Virus record (IMG/VR): IMGVR_UViG_3300031885_000099
Span: 1-25,895 of that record
Direction: 5' to 3' (one strand)
Origin: a virus
Length of the DNA: 25,895 nt
A program made the translations under genes and the position numbers. The first letter of the stretch is position 1; every line of letters starts with the position of its first letter. Under the pieces are notes generated by a model. That model saw only the letters and a program-made list of their open reading frames with translations, ran no database searches and had not been told where the DNA came from. This document shows positions 5,558-14,285 of the stretch, piece by piece.

Positions 5558-7311
5558 GTCAAGTAGAATGCCTAACAGGCCTAGCCAATCCTGACCACAA
5601 AGCTAAGCATGTAGCTGACATGTGGACTAAGTTTAAGACGTCTAGGCAGTCTTTTGAAGACGAAGTGGCAGAGTGCCGCGAATACGTGTATGCAACAAAC
5701 ACCAAACAGACAAACAATGCTAAGCTGCCATGGAAGAACAATACTCACTTGCCTAAGTTATGCCAAATTATGGATAACTTGCATGCTAGCTACTTTGAGT
5801 CGCTATTCCCTAATGAGGAATGGGTTAAATGGGACGCCTACAGCGCTGATGCAGCCGATAAGACTAAGGTGCAGGCCATTACTGCCTACATGGCAAACAA
5901 ACTGCGTGTGAGTGGCTTTAAGGACGTTGTGAGCGATTTATTGCTAGACTTCATTTTATGGGGTAACTGTGTTGCTACCTGTGAGTATGTAGAAGACTAT
6001 TATATTGATGACGAAACAAATGAAAAGGTTATTACCTACATAGGCCCAAGAGCTAGGCGTGTACCTATGGCAGATATTGTTTGGGATCCTACAGCAGCAA
6101 GCTTTGAGGCTAGCCCTAAAGTTGTAAGGTATGTTAAGACTCTAGGCGACTTGCATGCAGAAGCCTTATCAGAGCCCGAGCATTCTTATAAGCATGACAT
6201 TGTACGTAAAGCCCTGGCTAACAGATCCTTTCATCAAGGCTCTAGCAGAACAGAACTAAGTATGTTTGACAGTATGGTTGTTGATGGCTTTGGCAGCTTT
6301 GGCATGTATATGCGGTCAGGCCTAGTGGAAATATTAGAATTCCATGGTGACATGTATGACCTTGAAACAGGTCTGTTCCTTAAGAACCACATTATAACTG
6401 TTGTAGACAGGTGTGACCTTGTGCGTTGCGAACCTAACCCTAGCTGGGTTGGTAAGTCATACTTTGTGCATGCACCTTGGCGTCAAAGGGCTGGCAGTAC
6501 GTACGGGCAAAGTCCGCTCGTTAACCTAATAGGTATGCAGTACAGAATAGACCACCTTGAGAATATTAGGGCTGACTTGTTTGACCTTATGGCACTGCCG
6601 CCCATTAAAGTGCGTGGCTTAGTTGACAACTTCAAGTTTGGCCCTGGCGAAAAGATTATACTACCTGACCCTGACTCAGATGTAGACTTCCTACGTGTAG
6701 ATGGCACAGCACTGCAAGCTGACAGCCAAATAGCAAACCTGCTTGCCTTAATGGAAGAGTTTGCAGGTATGCCTAAAGAGGAGCTGGGGTTCCGTACCCC
6801 TGGGGAAAAGACAGCCTTTGAAGTCGGGGAAATGAAGCGTGCACGTAACAAGCTGCCACAACAGAAGATTAAGTCCTTTGAGCAGAAAGTACTTGAACCT
6901 TTGCTTAACAGTATGTTAGAATTAGCGCGAAGGAATATTAACGCTATAGACACTATTAGTGTACTGGATACTGATACAGGGGCTTTAGAGTTCCTTAGTA
7001 TTACCAAAGCAGACCTTACAGCAAAAGGAAAAATAAGAGCTGTAGGAGCTGACCATTATGCAATGCGCAACAATGTTTTACAGAATTACCTTGGCTTTAG
7101 ACAGGCATTTGCAGCAGATCCAGCTGTTATGTCACACGTATCCGGATTAGCCGAAGCTAAGCTTTTTGAAGAACTGTTACAACTAGGCCGCTACCAGCTA
7201 ATGACGCCTAACGTCAGGATATCAGAGCAAGCAGAAACACAAATGCTTGGCATTCAGTACCAAGAAAACATACAAGTAGCACAAGAACAAGAATTACCTG
7301 ATGGTATGTAA
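5554..7311 (+). CDS. Portal (head-tail connector) protein
   Basis: 585 aa. Begins at an ATGA overlap with terL, with a strong ribosome site GGAGGAG at 5537-5543. It forms the ring at one capsid vertex through which DNA enters and leaves. Support: position between TerL and scaffold, length, the LPWKNNTHLPKLCQIMDNL and LFPNEEW segments (about 59-90) typical of a family of podovirus portals, and the GSTYGQSPLVNLIGMQYRID stretch in the middle, which resembles the wing/stem region of portals. The C-terminal fifth is helical with an acidic, Gln-rich end. No barrel extension like that of P22 portal is evident from length. Confidence 0.88.
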   Translation: MSQVECLTGLANPDHKAKHVADMWTKFKTSRQSFEDEVAECREYVYATNTKQTNNAKLPWKNNTHLPKLCQIMDNLHASYFESLFPNEEWVKWDAYSADAADKTKVQAITAYMANKLRVSGFKDVVSDLLLDFILWGNCVATCEYVEDYYIDDETNEKVITYIGPRARRVPMADIVWDPTAASFEASPKVVRYVKTLGDLHAEALSEPEHSYKHDIVRKALANRSFHQGSSRTELSMFDSMVVDGFGSFGMYMRSGLVEILEFHGDMYDLETGLFLKNHIITVVDRCDLVRCEPNPSWVGKSYFVHAPWRQRAGSTYGQSPLVNLIGMQYRIDHLENIRADLFDLMALPPIKVRGLVDNFKFGPGEKIILPDPDSDVDFLRVDGTALQADSQIANLLALMEEFAGMPKEELGFRTPGEKTAFEVGEMKRARNKLPQQKIKSFEQKVLEPLLNSMLELARRNINAIDTISVLDTDTGALEFLSITKADLTAKGKIRAVGADHYAMRNNVLQNYLGFRQAFAADPAVMSHVSGLAEAKLFEELLQLGRYQLMTPNVRISEQAETQMLGIQYQENIQVAQEQELPDGM

Positions 7312-7313
7312 AG

Positions 7314-7574
7314 ATGCCTACTAAGCGCGACTATAAGAAAGAATATAAAGAATACCACAGCAAACCTGAGCAGAAAGCTAATAGAGCTAAAAGAAATGCA
7401 GCAAGAGCCACAATGGTTGAAGCAGGCCGTGCACGTAAAGGAGACGGTAAAGACGTTGACCATAAACGTCCTCTTAAGCGTGGTGGCGGTAATGGAGCTA
7501 GTAATCTTCGTGTTGTTAGCAAATCTACTAATAGGTCTGCTGGCGCTGCTATACGCTATGGGCGGGGAAAGTAA
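7314..7574 (+). CDS. Small HNH-like protein
   Basis: 86 aa, strongly basic. The first 45 residues are Lys/Arg/Ala-rich helix. Then GDGKDVDHKRPL (43-54) and SNLRV...TNR (63-74) match the small HNH-type proteins that phages often carry near packaging genes. The D49-H50 pair and N64 fit the first part of an HNH fold; the final His is replaced by an NR pair, as in several relatives, so nuclease activity is uncertain. It starts 2 bp after the portal stop. HNH proteins next to terminase aid packaging in some phages, but this is only an inference here. Confidence 0.7.
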   Translation: MPTKRDYKKEYKEYHSKPEQKANRAKRNAARATMVEAGRARKGDGKDVDHKRPLKRGGGNGASNLRVVSKSTNRSAGAAIRYGRGK

Positions 7575-7813
7575 TGACGAATAACCTAATAGAACGGCAC
7601 GTTACAGCAGACAACCTTGACCGTGTACGTGTCGAATTCAAAGAGGCCGCACACTTGTTTGGGTATGTAACTAAAGCCATTACTGATATGGAGAATTCTA
7701 TAAGAACTAAGGCTATGGCTGAGGATTTTAAAGGCGACTGGGCTTATAACCAAGCCTACTTAGTAGGGCAATTGAAGGCTTTAGATTTTTGTAAACAACT
7801 TATAACAAGGTAG
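7574..7813 (+). CDS. Small protein of unknown function between portal and scaffold
   Basis: 79 aa. The ATG shares one base with the previous stop (TAATG), with a G-rich ribosome site about 7564-7567. The C-terminal end (AYNQAYLVGQLKALDFCKQL) looks like an amphipathic helix and resembles small conserved proteins often found beside phage portal genes. No catalytic or membrane motif is seen. It is real by context, codon use and exact fit between neighbours. Function unknown. Confidence 0.75.
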   Translation: MTNNLIERHVTADNLDRVRVEFKEAAHLFGYVTKAITDMENSIRTKAMAEDFKGDWAYNQAYLVGQLKALDFCKQLITR

Positions 7814-7818
7814 GATTT

Positions 7819-8478
7819 ATGGACAATGCTGACCAAGCTAGTCAAACAGCACCAACGATTTTTAACGATTTCATTGGGGCTGAGAAGAAGTATAAGACTG
7901 TCGATGACGCTTTAGCAAGCGTGCCCCATGCACAGCAGCATATTGCCAAGCTGGAAGCTGACAATAAAGCTTTGCGTGACCAGCAACTTGCCATCCAAGC
8001 GCGGCTAGATGCTTTGATCACGAGAAGCCCTTCTACAGACGGTGTGCAAGCTCTACCCCAGCAACCCACAGCCGGGCAATCTGTAGACATGGAAGCACTT
8101 GTTGAGAGAGCCTTAGCCAGGCGACAGTTAGAAGCTAAAACACAAGAAAACAGCAGCAAGGTAGCTGCTGAACTTAAGCAACTGTATGCTGACAAGGCAG
8201 AAAGTGTTTATGTGGAAAAAGCTAGGGAGCTAGGCTTAGATGTTCAAGACCTGAACAGCATGGCCGCTAAAAGCCCTCAAGCAGTTTTAGCTTTATTTAA
8301 ACAGACGAACCAACAGCAGTCTGGCAGTGTACATGGGGGTGTTAATACCCTAAGCCTTGGTGGTGGTGAAAGTGTAGATGCGCTTATGGCAGTCTTAACA
8401 ACTGACCCAAAGACTTACTACAGCAAAACGCACCAAGAGCGCTTATACAGAGCAATGGCTAGACAAAATAACAATTAG
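7819..8478 (+). CDS. Capsid scaffolding protein
   Basis: 219 aa. Located directly before the major capsid gene. The N-terminal FIGAEKKYKTVDDALASVPH (18-37) and a following coiled coil (HIAKLEADNKALRDQQ) are characteristic of podovirus scaffolds. The middle is Gln/Pro-rich and probably disordered, then a charged helical region, and the C-terminus is again helical and basic, the end that usually binds capsid subunits. It guides shell assembly and then leaves the head. The ribosome site AGGA at 7812-7815 overlaps the previous stop. Identification is by position and composition plus the conserved N-terminal segment. Confidence 0.85.
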   Translation: MDNADQASQTAPTIFNDFIGAEKKYKTVDDALASVPHAQQHIAKLEADNKALRDQQLAIQARLDALITRSPSTDGVQALPQQPTAGQSVDMEALVERALARRQLEAKTQENSSKVAAELKQLYADKAESVYVEKARELGLDVQDLNSMAAKSPQAVLALFKQTNQQQSGSVHGGVNTLSLGGGESVDALMAVLTTDPKTYYSKTHQERLYRAMARQNNN

Positions 8479-8489
8479 ATGAGGTTTAT

Positions 8490-9476
8490 ATGATTAGATC
8501 AGCTGATACACACATCCGGGCCACAGTATACTCAGAAGAGATCAAAAGACTCTTATTAGCCGATCTTATGGCTGGTAAGTGGTGTAAATGGATCACGCCT
8601 GACTTTGGCCATGGCACTACGTACAGTGTACCCTCTATAGGTCAACCTATGGTTAAAGACTGGAACGAGAACGTCGATACCACTTCAAGTGCAAGAGATA
8701 TTGGTGAGTTCACTATGATTGTTGATGAGGATGTGTATTCCCAAGACACGATCACCGACAAAGCAAAAGAGGACTCTTACTTTCTTGACAACCTGTATGG
8801 CAAATCACAGTTCGTTGCTGACCAAGTTCGTGTACTTAACGAATACTTAGAAACAGCAGTACTTAAAGCAGCTGGCCCTGGTGCTAAGTCAGGTGGTGGC
8901 CAAACAACCGCTAATGCCAACAGGATCAATAGCGCGGATCACCGCTTCAATGGTACTGGTACTAGCCGTGTAATCACCATTAACGACTTCCATTATGCTA
9001 GATCAGCTCTATCTCGCTCTAACGTACCTGGCCAAGGTTTAGTTGCAGTAGTGGATGAGTCTGTAGCTTATGAAATCAGCAAAATTGCTACTAACGTACT
9101 TTCACCAGTACCTATGTATCAAGATGCTATCGCTAACGGTATTGTTGGTGCTAACAGTCAATTCCGCTTTAACATCGCTGGGTTTGACGTTTATGTATCA
9201 CAGTACTTATGGCAACTAACGGCAACTGAAGCAATTACACATTCTGGCGCTTCTGTTACTGCACAAGTAGGTGACGTTCAGAACCTGTTCTTCGCTGTAC
9301 CTTCTGCTGACTTTGCACCATTCCGTGGTGTTATGCGTAGAGCACCTAGAACAGAGCCTCAACGTGATGCAGTGAAAGGTGGTGGCATGGAAACATTAGT
9401 AACAACGATGCGTTTCGGTGTGAAACTTTTCAGGCCTGAGAACATGGTTGCTATTAACACTAACGCTGCACTATAA
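8490..9476 (+). CDS. Major capsid protein
   Basis: 328 aa, expected HK97 fold. Follows the scaffold gene, with GAGG at 8481-8484 five bases before the ATG. The C-terminal part (TTMRFGVKLFRPENMVAI) is a typical end of capsid proteins in this kind of podovirus, and AVVDESVAYEISK and NIAGFDVYVSQYL fit the central capsid domain. Codon use differs from neighbours, with many ATC, TTC and AAC codons, as expected for the most highly expressed gene; eight GATC sites occur in its first 508 bp although the tetramer is scarce elsewhere. No second, frameshifted capsid form is apparent. Confidence 0.9.
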   Translation: MIRSADTHIRATVYSEEIKRLLLADLMAGKWCKWITPDFGHGTTYSVPSIGQPMVKDWNENVDTTSSARDIGEFTMIVDEDVYSQDTITDKAKEDSYFLDNLYGKSQFVADQVRVLNEYLETAVLKAAGPGAKSGGGQTTANANRINSADHRFNGTGTSRVITINDFHYARSALSRSNVPGQGLVAVVDESVAYEISKIATNVLSPVPMYQDAIANGIVGANSQFRFNIAGFDVYVSQYLWQLTATEAITHSGASVTAQVGDVQNLFFAVPSADFAPFRGVMRRAPRTEPQRDAVKGGGMETLVTTMRFGVKLFRPENMVAINTNAAL

Positions 9477-9489
9477 GGGGTATATTGAT

Positions 9490-10023
9490 ATGACCGTTTA
9501 CACAAACTCTGATGGCTTGGTACAATTCTACGGGCCACGTTCGACAAACGAAAATGCTGTTGCTAGACAGTATATTAACGATGCTGGTTCTGAGAGGTCT
9601 ATTGAGATTGATGTTGAGTATACACACATCGGCTCAGGTATTAGTACTTTTCTTGACCAGGACTCAAACTTCAACGGGTCTAACGACAGTTTTAGTAGCG
9701 CACACGCCTATATCCCTGCAAATGCTATTATCGTTGACGCTAAGTTCTACGTTAAGACTGCATTCACGTCAGGCGGGGCTGCTACCTTAGATGTGGGCTT
9801 GTATGCTAAAGCTGGTGGAGCTATTGACGCTGATGGCTTTATTGCAGCGCAAGCTGTTGCTGGCCTTACCGCTAATACAGCTATTGTAGGTGCTGGTGCG
9901 TTAGCTACCAATGATAACGTAGGCACTGCAAACGCGTATATTGGTATGACATACGGAACTGCTGCTTTCACAGCTGGTAGTGGCCGTCTTGTTGTTAGGT
10001 ACGTCCCACAAAGACCGCAGTAA
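9490..10023 (+). CDS. Capsid-associated structural protein (possible decoration protein)
   Basis: 177 aa. ATG at 9490 is chosen because AAGGGG (9474-9480) precedes it; the frame is open to 9448, inside the capsid gene. The protein begins MTVYTNSDGLVQFYG and is rich in Gly, Ala and beta-prone segments (ATLDVGLYAK, IDADGFIAA, FTAGSGRLVVRYV). Similar small proteins commonly sit immediately after the major capsid gene in podoviruses and are found in virions. Decoration or minor capsid function is inferred from position and composition. It ends the capsid block, followed by a hairpin-rich gap. Confidence 0.65.
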   Translation: MTVYTNSDGLVQFYGPRSTNENAVARQYINDAGSERSIEIDVEYTHIGSGISTFLDQDSNFNGSNDSFSSAHAYIPANAIIVDAKFYVKTAFTSGGAATLDVGLYAKAGGAIDADGFIAAQAVAGLTANTAIVGAGALATNDNVGTANAYIGMTYGTAAFTAGSGRLVVRYVPQRPQ

Positions 10024-10143
10024 TGTGTTAGGCAGCCAAGGCTATGTGCATTAGCACACCTCAAACCGGCTGCCACTGCTAGCGCCAGCAGCCTGTCTTA
10101 AGCAGGAATAGGCGCACTAATTCTATACCCATAAAGGCATAAA
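10024..10143 (+). other. Structured intergenic region after the capsid block
   Basis: A 120-bp gap in an otherwise gapless operon. Three hairpins follow one another. The first has a 7-bp outer stem GGCAGCC (10031-10037) with GGCTGCC (10068-10074), enclosing TGTGC-ATTA-GCACA (10045-10058). The second is CTGCT (10076-10080) with AGCAG (10087-10091). The third is CCTG (10092-10095) with CAGG (10103-10106). No U-run follows, so it is not a simple rho-independent terminator. AAAGG at 10133-10137 is the ribosome site of the next gene. In T7 a terminator lies just after the capsid gene; a transcript-thinning or RNA-processing site here is an analogous guess. Confidence 0.55.
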
Positions 10144-10800
10144 ATGGCAAACATTGAACACAGCACAATGGGCCACAGCTCAGTGCACGAGCCTAAGCAT
10201 ATAACAATATCTACCACAGCAGACGCTGGTAAAGTAATCACTAGCAGCAGTGCTACCAATGCTGTAAGTGTGTACCGTAAGCTTGGTGTACATGAGCTTG
10301 ATGCTGCACTTGCAGGCCAAAACCCTTTTACAGGTTTTCAGTTATGGTCTGATAGCCAGTATGTTACTGGGGCAAGGCGTGCAATAAGTGCTACAACCCG
10401 TACTTCACTGACCATTAACGGCACAGGTGCTGGCCAAGTTACGACTTACACAGCCAGTGGTTCAGGTAATTGGTACAATACATCTACCAATAAAATAACA
10501 CCTACCAGCCTAAATGATGCTTACCTGTGTGAGTTGTACTTTACTATAAAGATTCCTGTAGGCACTAGCCCTTACGTCACTATAGACTTTGATGTAGCTG
10601 GGACAACTGGTGTAATACGTGAAACGACGCGAAGTGTGGCTAAAGGGGCAGCTGTTGACGAGAAGATGTCATTCCCTTTCCTAATGCATGCTACGGCAGA
10701 CTTTAAGAACAACGGTGCCGTTATGAATATAACAACCAGCCATGCTGCTGAGCTTTTCGATATAAGACTTATAGTTACAAGACTACATAGGGCAGTATAG
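10144..10800 (+). CDS. Virion structural protein, unknown
   Basis: 218 aa. Starts MANIEHSTMGHSSVHEPKHI, an opening (short basic/polar stretch with HEPK) frequent in phage head or tail accessory proteins. The rest is Thr/Ser/Gly-rich with beta-strand character (YVTIDFDVAGTTG, NGAVMNITTSH) and no TM. Position between the capsid block and the tail adaptor suggests a head-surface or connector protein. Not recognised as a named family, so function is open. Confidence 0.6.
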   Translation: MANIEHSTMGHSSVHEPKHITISTTADAGKVITSSSATNAVSVYRKLGVHELDAALAGQNPFTGFQLWSDSQYVTGARRAISATTRTSLTINGTGAGQVTTYTASGSGNWYNTSTNKITPTSLNDAYLCELYFTIKIPVGTSPYVTIDFDVAGTTGVIRETTRSVAKGAAVDEKMSFPFLMHATADFKNNGAVMNITTSHAAELFDIRLIVTRLHRAV

Positions 10801-10801
10801 T

Positions 10802-11539
10802 ATGCAAATGACTTTGCTGGACATTACACAGGATATATTGTCTGACATGTCTTCAGACAATGTTAACAGTATTAATGATACAGAAGAATCTTTACAGGTT
10901 GCCCGTATTGTACGTACTACCTTTTTTGAGATTATCTCAGGGGCTGACTGGCCTCACCTCAAAGAGATATTCCAACTAACAGCGTTAGGTGACGCTAATA
11001 AGCCTACACATATGCGCCTACCTACAAGCATCTCAAAGGTAGAGACAATTAGGTATAATATGTCTATAAATGGACAGGTTGAGTGGGGTGATGTTAAATT
11101 TGTTGATGCAGAGTACTTTTTAGAGTACGTATCCAGGTATGACAGTTCCAGTGCCAGCAACCAGTTAGTTACAGATATTACAGGCATCCAGTTTGCTGTT
11201 AGTAAATCAGATATGCCTAGCATTTGGACAAGTTTTGATGATGACTATATTGTGTTTAACGGTTATAATAGCACCGTCGATGGCACGTTACAGCAATCTA
11301 AAACACTGTGTACTGGCTACCGTGAAGCAACGTTTACCTTGACAGACAATGCAATACCTGACATGCCTGCCAAGATGTTCAGCTTGCTGCTTGCTGAAGC
11401 TAAAAGCACCTGCTTTAACGCTTTAAAGCAACAGCCTAATGCTAAAGAAGAGCAGCGTGTAAGGCGTCAAAGGTCTTGGCTTGGGACAGAGAGACATAGA
11501 ACAATATCAACTATTGAGTACCCAGATTATGGCAGATAA
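10802..11539 (+). CDS. Tail tubular protein A-like head-tail adaptor (T7 gp11-like)
   Basis: 245 aa. The N-terminal LDITQDILSDMSSDNVNSINDTEESLQVARI and the following PTHMRLPTSISKVE match the gp11-type adaptor family of T7-like tails, which binds the portal ring and carries the nozzle protein. ATG at 10802 has AGGG at 10789-10792, nine bases upstream; a second ATG at 10808 is less well placed. The C-terminus is basic (RVRRQRSWLGTERHR). It overlaps the next small gene by 11 bp. The tail B gene follows after that small gene, as expected. Confidence 0.82.
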   Translation: MQMTLLDITQDILSDMSSDNVNSINDTEESLQVARIVRTTFFEIISGADWPHLKEIFQLTALGDANKPTHMRLPTSISKVETIRYNMSINGQVEWGDVKFVDAEYFLEYVSRYDSSSASNQLVTDITGIQFAVSKSDMPSIWTSFDDDYIVFNGYNSTVDGTLQQSKTLCTGYREATFTLTDNAIPDMPAKMFSLLLAEAKSTCFNALKQQPNAKEEQRVRRQRSWLGTERHRTISTIEYPDYGR

Positions 11540-11726
11540 AAAAGAGATTTATACCAAAGAAGATTTTGTTGTGTTATTTGACCGTTCACGTAACCTGCAT
11601 TTAATTGAAATGAAAACTGACGTTGAAAAGCCTCTGCCAGCAGCTTTAAGTGAAACGTCTTATACCCGCCATGACTTTGCTAGAGTCGCCATTGAAAACT
11701 TTGTAAGATCACAGAAGAAGGTCTAA
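11529..11726 (+). CDS. Small protein between tail tubular A and B genes
   Basis: 65 aa. ATG at 11529 (MADKKEIYTKEDFVVLFD) lies inside the end of the previous gene; the frame is open to 11481 but the downstream start gives minimal overlap. Charged, no TM, no recognised motif. Its TAA shares a base with the ATG of the next gene. Position and packing support a real gene; function unknown. Confidence 0.7.
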   Translation: MADKKEIYTKEDFVVLFDRSRNLHLIEMKTDVEKPLPAALSETSYTRHDFARVAIENFVRSQKKV

Positions 11727-13987
11727 TGCCTGCACAGTACCTGCTACCGTTTGTAAAAGGTCTTAATACTGACCAAGGTGTGATAACAGGAGATAGCGGG
11801 TTTACCCGTGACGAGTCTAACGTTGTCCTGCAAAAAGATGGATCTAGGAAAGTAAGGCTAGGCCTGGACTATGAGTCTAGTACACTGCAAGGCCTTACTG
11901 GGACGACTATTAATACAACCGCCTTCACAAGTTACACATGGGAAGCTGCCGGGAACAAAGATAAAACATTTATAGTAATGCAGCAAGGCTATAAATTGCA
12001 TTTCTTTGACGCGGGTTCTAGCAGTATTATTGCCGGCTTTCACAGTACAATAGAATTGACAACTACACCTTACTATAATACTACAACAGCCAGCGACTGC
12101 CGTGTAGAGTATGCACCTGGCAATGGCAGCTTGTTTATTGCTGGCCTTAAGTTTGAACCTTGCAGGATTGGCTACAACGGTACTACTCTTAATAAGGTTG
12201 ACATAGTTATTGAGACACGTGACTACTATGGCATCCCTGACGGTGTAGAGCCTGATGTTAGGCCTGCCAGTCTGTCTAATGATAACAAGTATAACCTGTT
12301 TAACCAAGGCTGGTATCAGAAAGCTAATAACCGCAGTGGCACTGTAGTTAACGTTATTGATGAGTTCTATACAAAAGAGCTAGACTTTCCTGCTAAGATT
12401 TACCAGTGGTGGCGTGGCAAGCGTGAAGCTAACTATGGACAGTTCTTCTCTGAAGATTTACGTAACATTTACTCAGGCCGCCTAGAAGCACCTAAAGGTC
12501 ATTTTGTAATTGATGTATTCAGACGCAATTACAGTAGGTCTGTGAAAACAAATACCACTACAAAGCAAGAGTTTTTCGGTAATAGCGTGAATGGCCCAGC
12601 TGCATTTAGCTATGGAAGCAAAGATGAAGAGCGTAACAGGCCAGCAGCTGTAGCTTGGTATGCAGGTAGGTTGTTTTGGGCTGGGGCTCTTTCAGATATT
12701 GATGGTGCGCTAGTCAGTAGCCCTGACTTAACGGGTTACCTGTTCTACAGCCAAACAGTAAGGTCTGAGTTAGATTACGGCAAGTGCTACCAAGAAGCAG
12801 ACCCTGCAAGTGAAGAAGACAGTGACCTTGTTGCCTCTGATGGTGGTTACATGGTATTCCCAGGTGCAGGCCGTGTACAAAAGCTGGCTGTGATTATGGA
12901 CAGCCTTATAGTGATGACTGATAAGCAAGTATTGGCTATACGGGGTGGCGATGCAGGCTTTACTGCTGAAGCACAACAGTCATACAAAATATTAGATGTT
13001 GGTATTGCAGGTCCAGGTTGTGCGGTAATAGCTGAAGGCAGCTTATTCTTATGGGCTAAGGATGGTATTTACAGTGTAGGCTATAATGGACAGTCAGGTG
13101 GTATATCAGCTCAGAACCTGAGCTCAGGTAAGATACAAGACTATCTTACCCAAATAAACCCTATACAACAAGCTTATGTGCAGTCAGTGTATGACTCACT
13201 CAATAAGAAAGTTAGTTGGTGGTACAATTCAGACAACAGTTTTAATGGAGTCATAGACACAGGCAAGTTGGTTACAGAGCTGAGTTATGATATACTGTTA
13301 CAGGCATTCTGCAAGAACACACTAGCATCAAATAATAATTACCTTGCTACATCCCCGTTCTATACAGTAAGTCCGCGTGTTAGCGTTATAGCTAATAATG
13401 TTACTTCAGGCGCTGACACAGTTGTATCAGGTTCTGACAATGTAACTGTAGGTGGTTCAGGTTACAGCTACACAGCTAACAAAGTTTTCATGTTCCTTAT
13501 CAATACTTCAACAAGTACACTAGGGGTGTCTTACTACAAGAACACATCCTACAAAGACTATGGACTAACGACTTACACTGCATTTTTGCAGGGCAACAAC
13601 GATATCCTTGGTGACGCAACAAGTAAGAAGTACCCTCTGTACTTTAGGTGTCAGTTTAGGCGTACTGAGACTGCTTTCATTAATAACGGCTCAGGCCAGC
13701 CTGCACTAGACTTCCCTAGTAGCTGCAAGATGCAGGCTAAGTGGGACTATAGTGACTCTGATAACAGTGGCAAATGGTCTACTGAACAAGAAATTTACCG
13801 CTTTACCCGTGCTTATATGCCTGGGGCAATAGGTGATGCTTTTGATTATGGGCAAGAAGTGATTACAACTAAAACTAAACTACTGGGTACTGGGCGTTCT
13901 TTGTCTATGAAGTTTTCAGCAGTGGCGGGTAAAGGGTTTCATTTACTAGGGTTTGGTTTTGAAGGGGTGGTTAATAATGCGTTATAA
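11726..13987 (+). CDS. Tail tubular protein B-like nozzle protein (T7 gp12-like)
   Basis: 753 aa. The N-terminal LLPFVKGLNTDQGVITGDSG...TRDESNVVLQKDGSRKVRLGLDYE has the layout of the gp12 family, in which the protein folds as a beta-propeller and forms the distal tail tube. Inner segments such as AAVAWYAGRLFWAG and LIVMTDKQVLAIRGGD recall propeller blades. Ribosome site GAAGAAGG at 11714-11721. Length is close to T7 gp12 (about 790 aa). The C-terminus overlaps the next gene by 11 bp. Together with the adaptor at 10802 it gives good evidence for a short-tailed particle. Confidence 0.82.
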   Translation: MPAQYLLPFVKGLNTDQGVITGDSGFTRDESNVVLQKDGSRKVRLGLDYESSTLQGLTGTTINTTAFTSYTWEAAGNKDKTFIVMQQGYKLHFFDAGSSSIIAGFHSTIELTTTPYYNTTTASDCRVEYAPGNGSLFIAGLKFEPCRIGYNGTTLNKVDIVIETRDYYGIPDGVEPDVRPASLSNDNKYNLFNQGWYQKANNRSGTVVNVIDEFYTKELDFPAKIYQWWRGKREANYGQFFSEDLRNIYSGRLEAPKGHFVIDVFRRNYSRSVKTNTTTKQEFFGNSVNGPAAFSYGSKDEERNRPAAVAWYAGRLFWAGALSDIDGALVSSPDLTGYLFYSQTVRSELDYGKCYQEADPASEEDSDLVASDGGYMVFPGAGRVQKLAVIMDSLIVMTDKQVLAIRGGDAGFTAEAQQSYKILDVGIAGPGCAVIAEGSLFLWAKDGIYSVGYNGQSGGISAQNLSSGKIQDYLTQINPIQQAYVQSVYDSLNKKVSWWYNSDNSFNGVIDTGKLVTELSYDILLQAFCKNTLASNNNYLATSPFYTVSPRVSVIANNVTSGADTVVSGSDNVTVGGSGYSYTANKVFMFLINTSTSTLGVSYYKNTSYKDYGLTTYTAFLQGNNDILGDATSKKYPLYFRCQFRRTETAFINNGSGQPALDFPSSCKMQAKWDYSDSDNSGKWSTEQEIYRFTRAYMPGAIGDAFDYGQEVITTKTKLLGTGRSLSMKFSAVAGKGFHLLGFGFEGVVNNAL

Positions 13988-14285
13988 CTTACACCAAGAC
14001 AACGACGTGAAACTTGATGTAGAAGAATTTAGAGGAGTCGCCTACCTGCACTGTGAAGTACTTGGTAAGTTCACAGTAAGCCGTTACAAGAAATTCCTTG
14101 TAATATTTACGGCTGCCCTCGAAACTTTAAAGAGAAAGTATACAGCTGTCAGGGCTATGATCCAAGCTAGCAATAACAAACTTGCACGCTTTGCTGAGAT
14201 GTTCCAATTCGAGAAAATAGGCTTTACCCCTAAAGACGGTAACAGACCTTCTTACCATATATATGAGGTACAATATTATGGGTGA
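13977..14285 (+). CDS. Small GNAT-like protein (gp13-like position)
   Basis: 102 aa. ATG at 13977 with AAGGGG about 13962-13967; the frame extends upstream inside the tail B gene. The segment NNKLARFAEMFQFEKIGF (66-83) resembles the helix preceding the last strand of GNAT acetyltransferases, where an 'A-x-x-F-y-e-k-l-G-F' pattern is usual; the region before it (LVIFTAALETLKRKYTAVRA) could be the acyl-CoA-side helix. A full acetyl-CoA pyrophosphate loop is not evident, so activity is doubtful. In T7 the gene at this position (13) encodes a small protein needed for core assembly. The relation is by position and size. Confidence 0.55.
   Translation: MRYNLHQDNDVKLDVEEFRGVAYLHCEVLGKFTVSRYKKFLVIFTAALETLKRKYTAVRAMIQASNNKLARFAEMFQFEKIGFTPKDGNRPSYHIYEVQYYG

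Noticed and set aside
6483-7007. 174-codon open frame on the minus strand inside the portal gene
   Set aside because: Complement of a well-supported coding region; Ser/Arg/Leu-rich product typical of antisense frames.
7396-7584. 62-codon plus-strand frame with a hydrophobic stretch, possible holin
   Set aside because: Entirely overlaps the HNH-like gene in another frame; the hydrophobicity is a by-product of the frame, and no ribosome site is seen.
9400-9490. Programmed frameshift giving an extended capsid protein, as in T7 gene 10
   Set aside because: No slippery site found near the stop, and the next gene has its own strong ribosome site and start at 9490.
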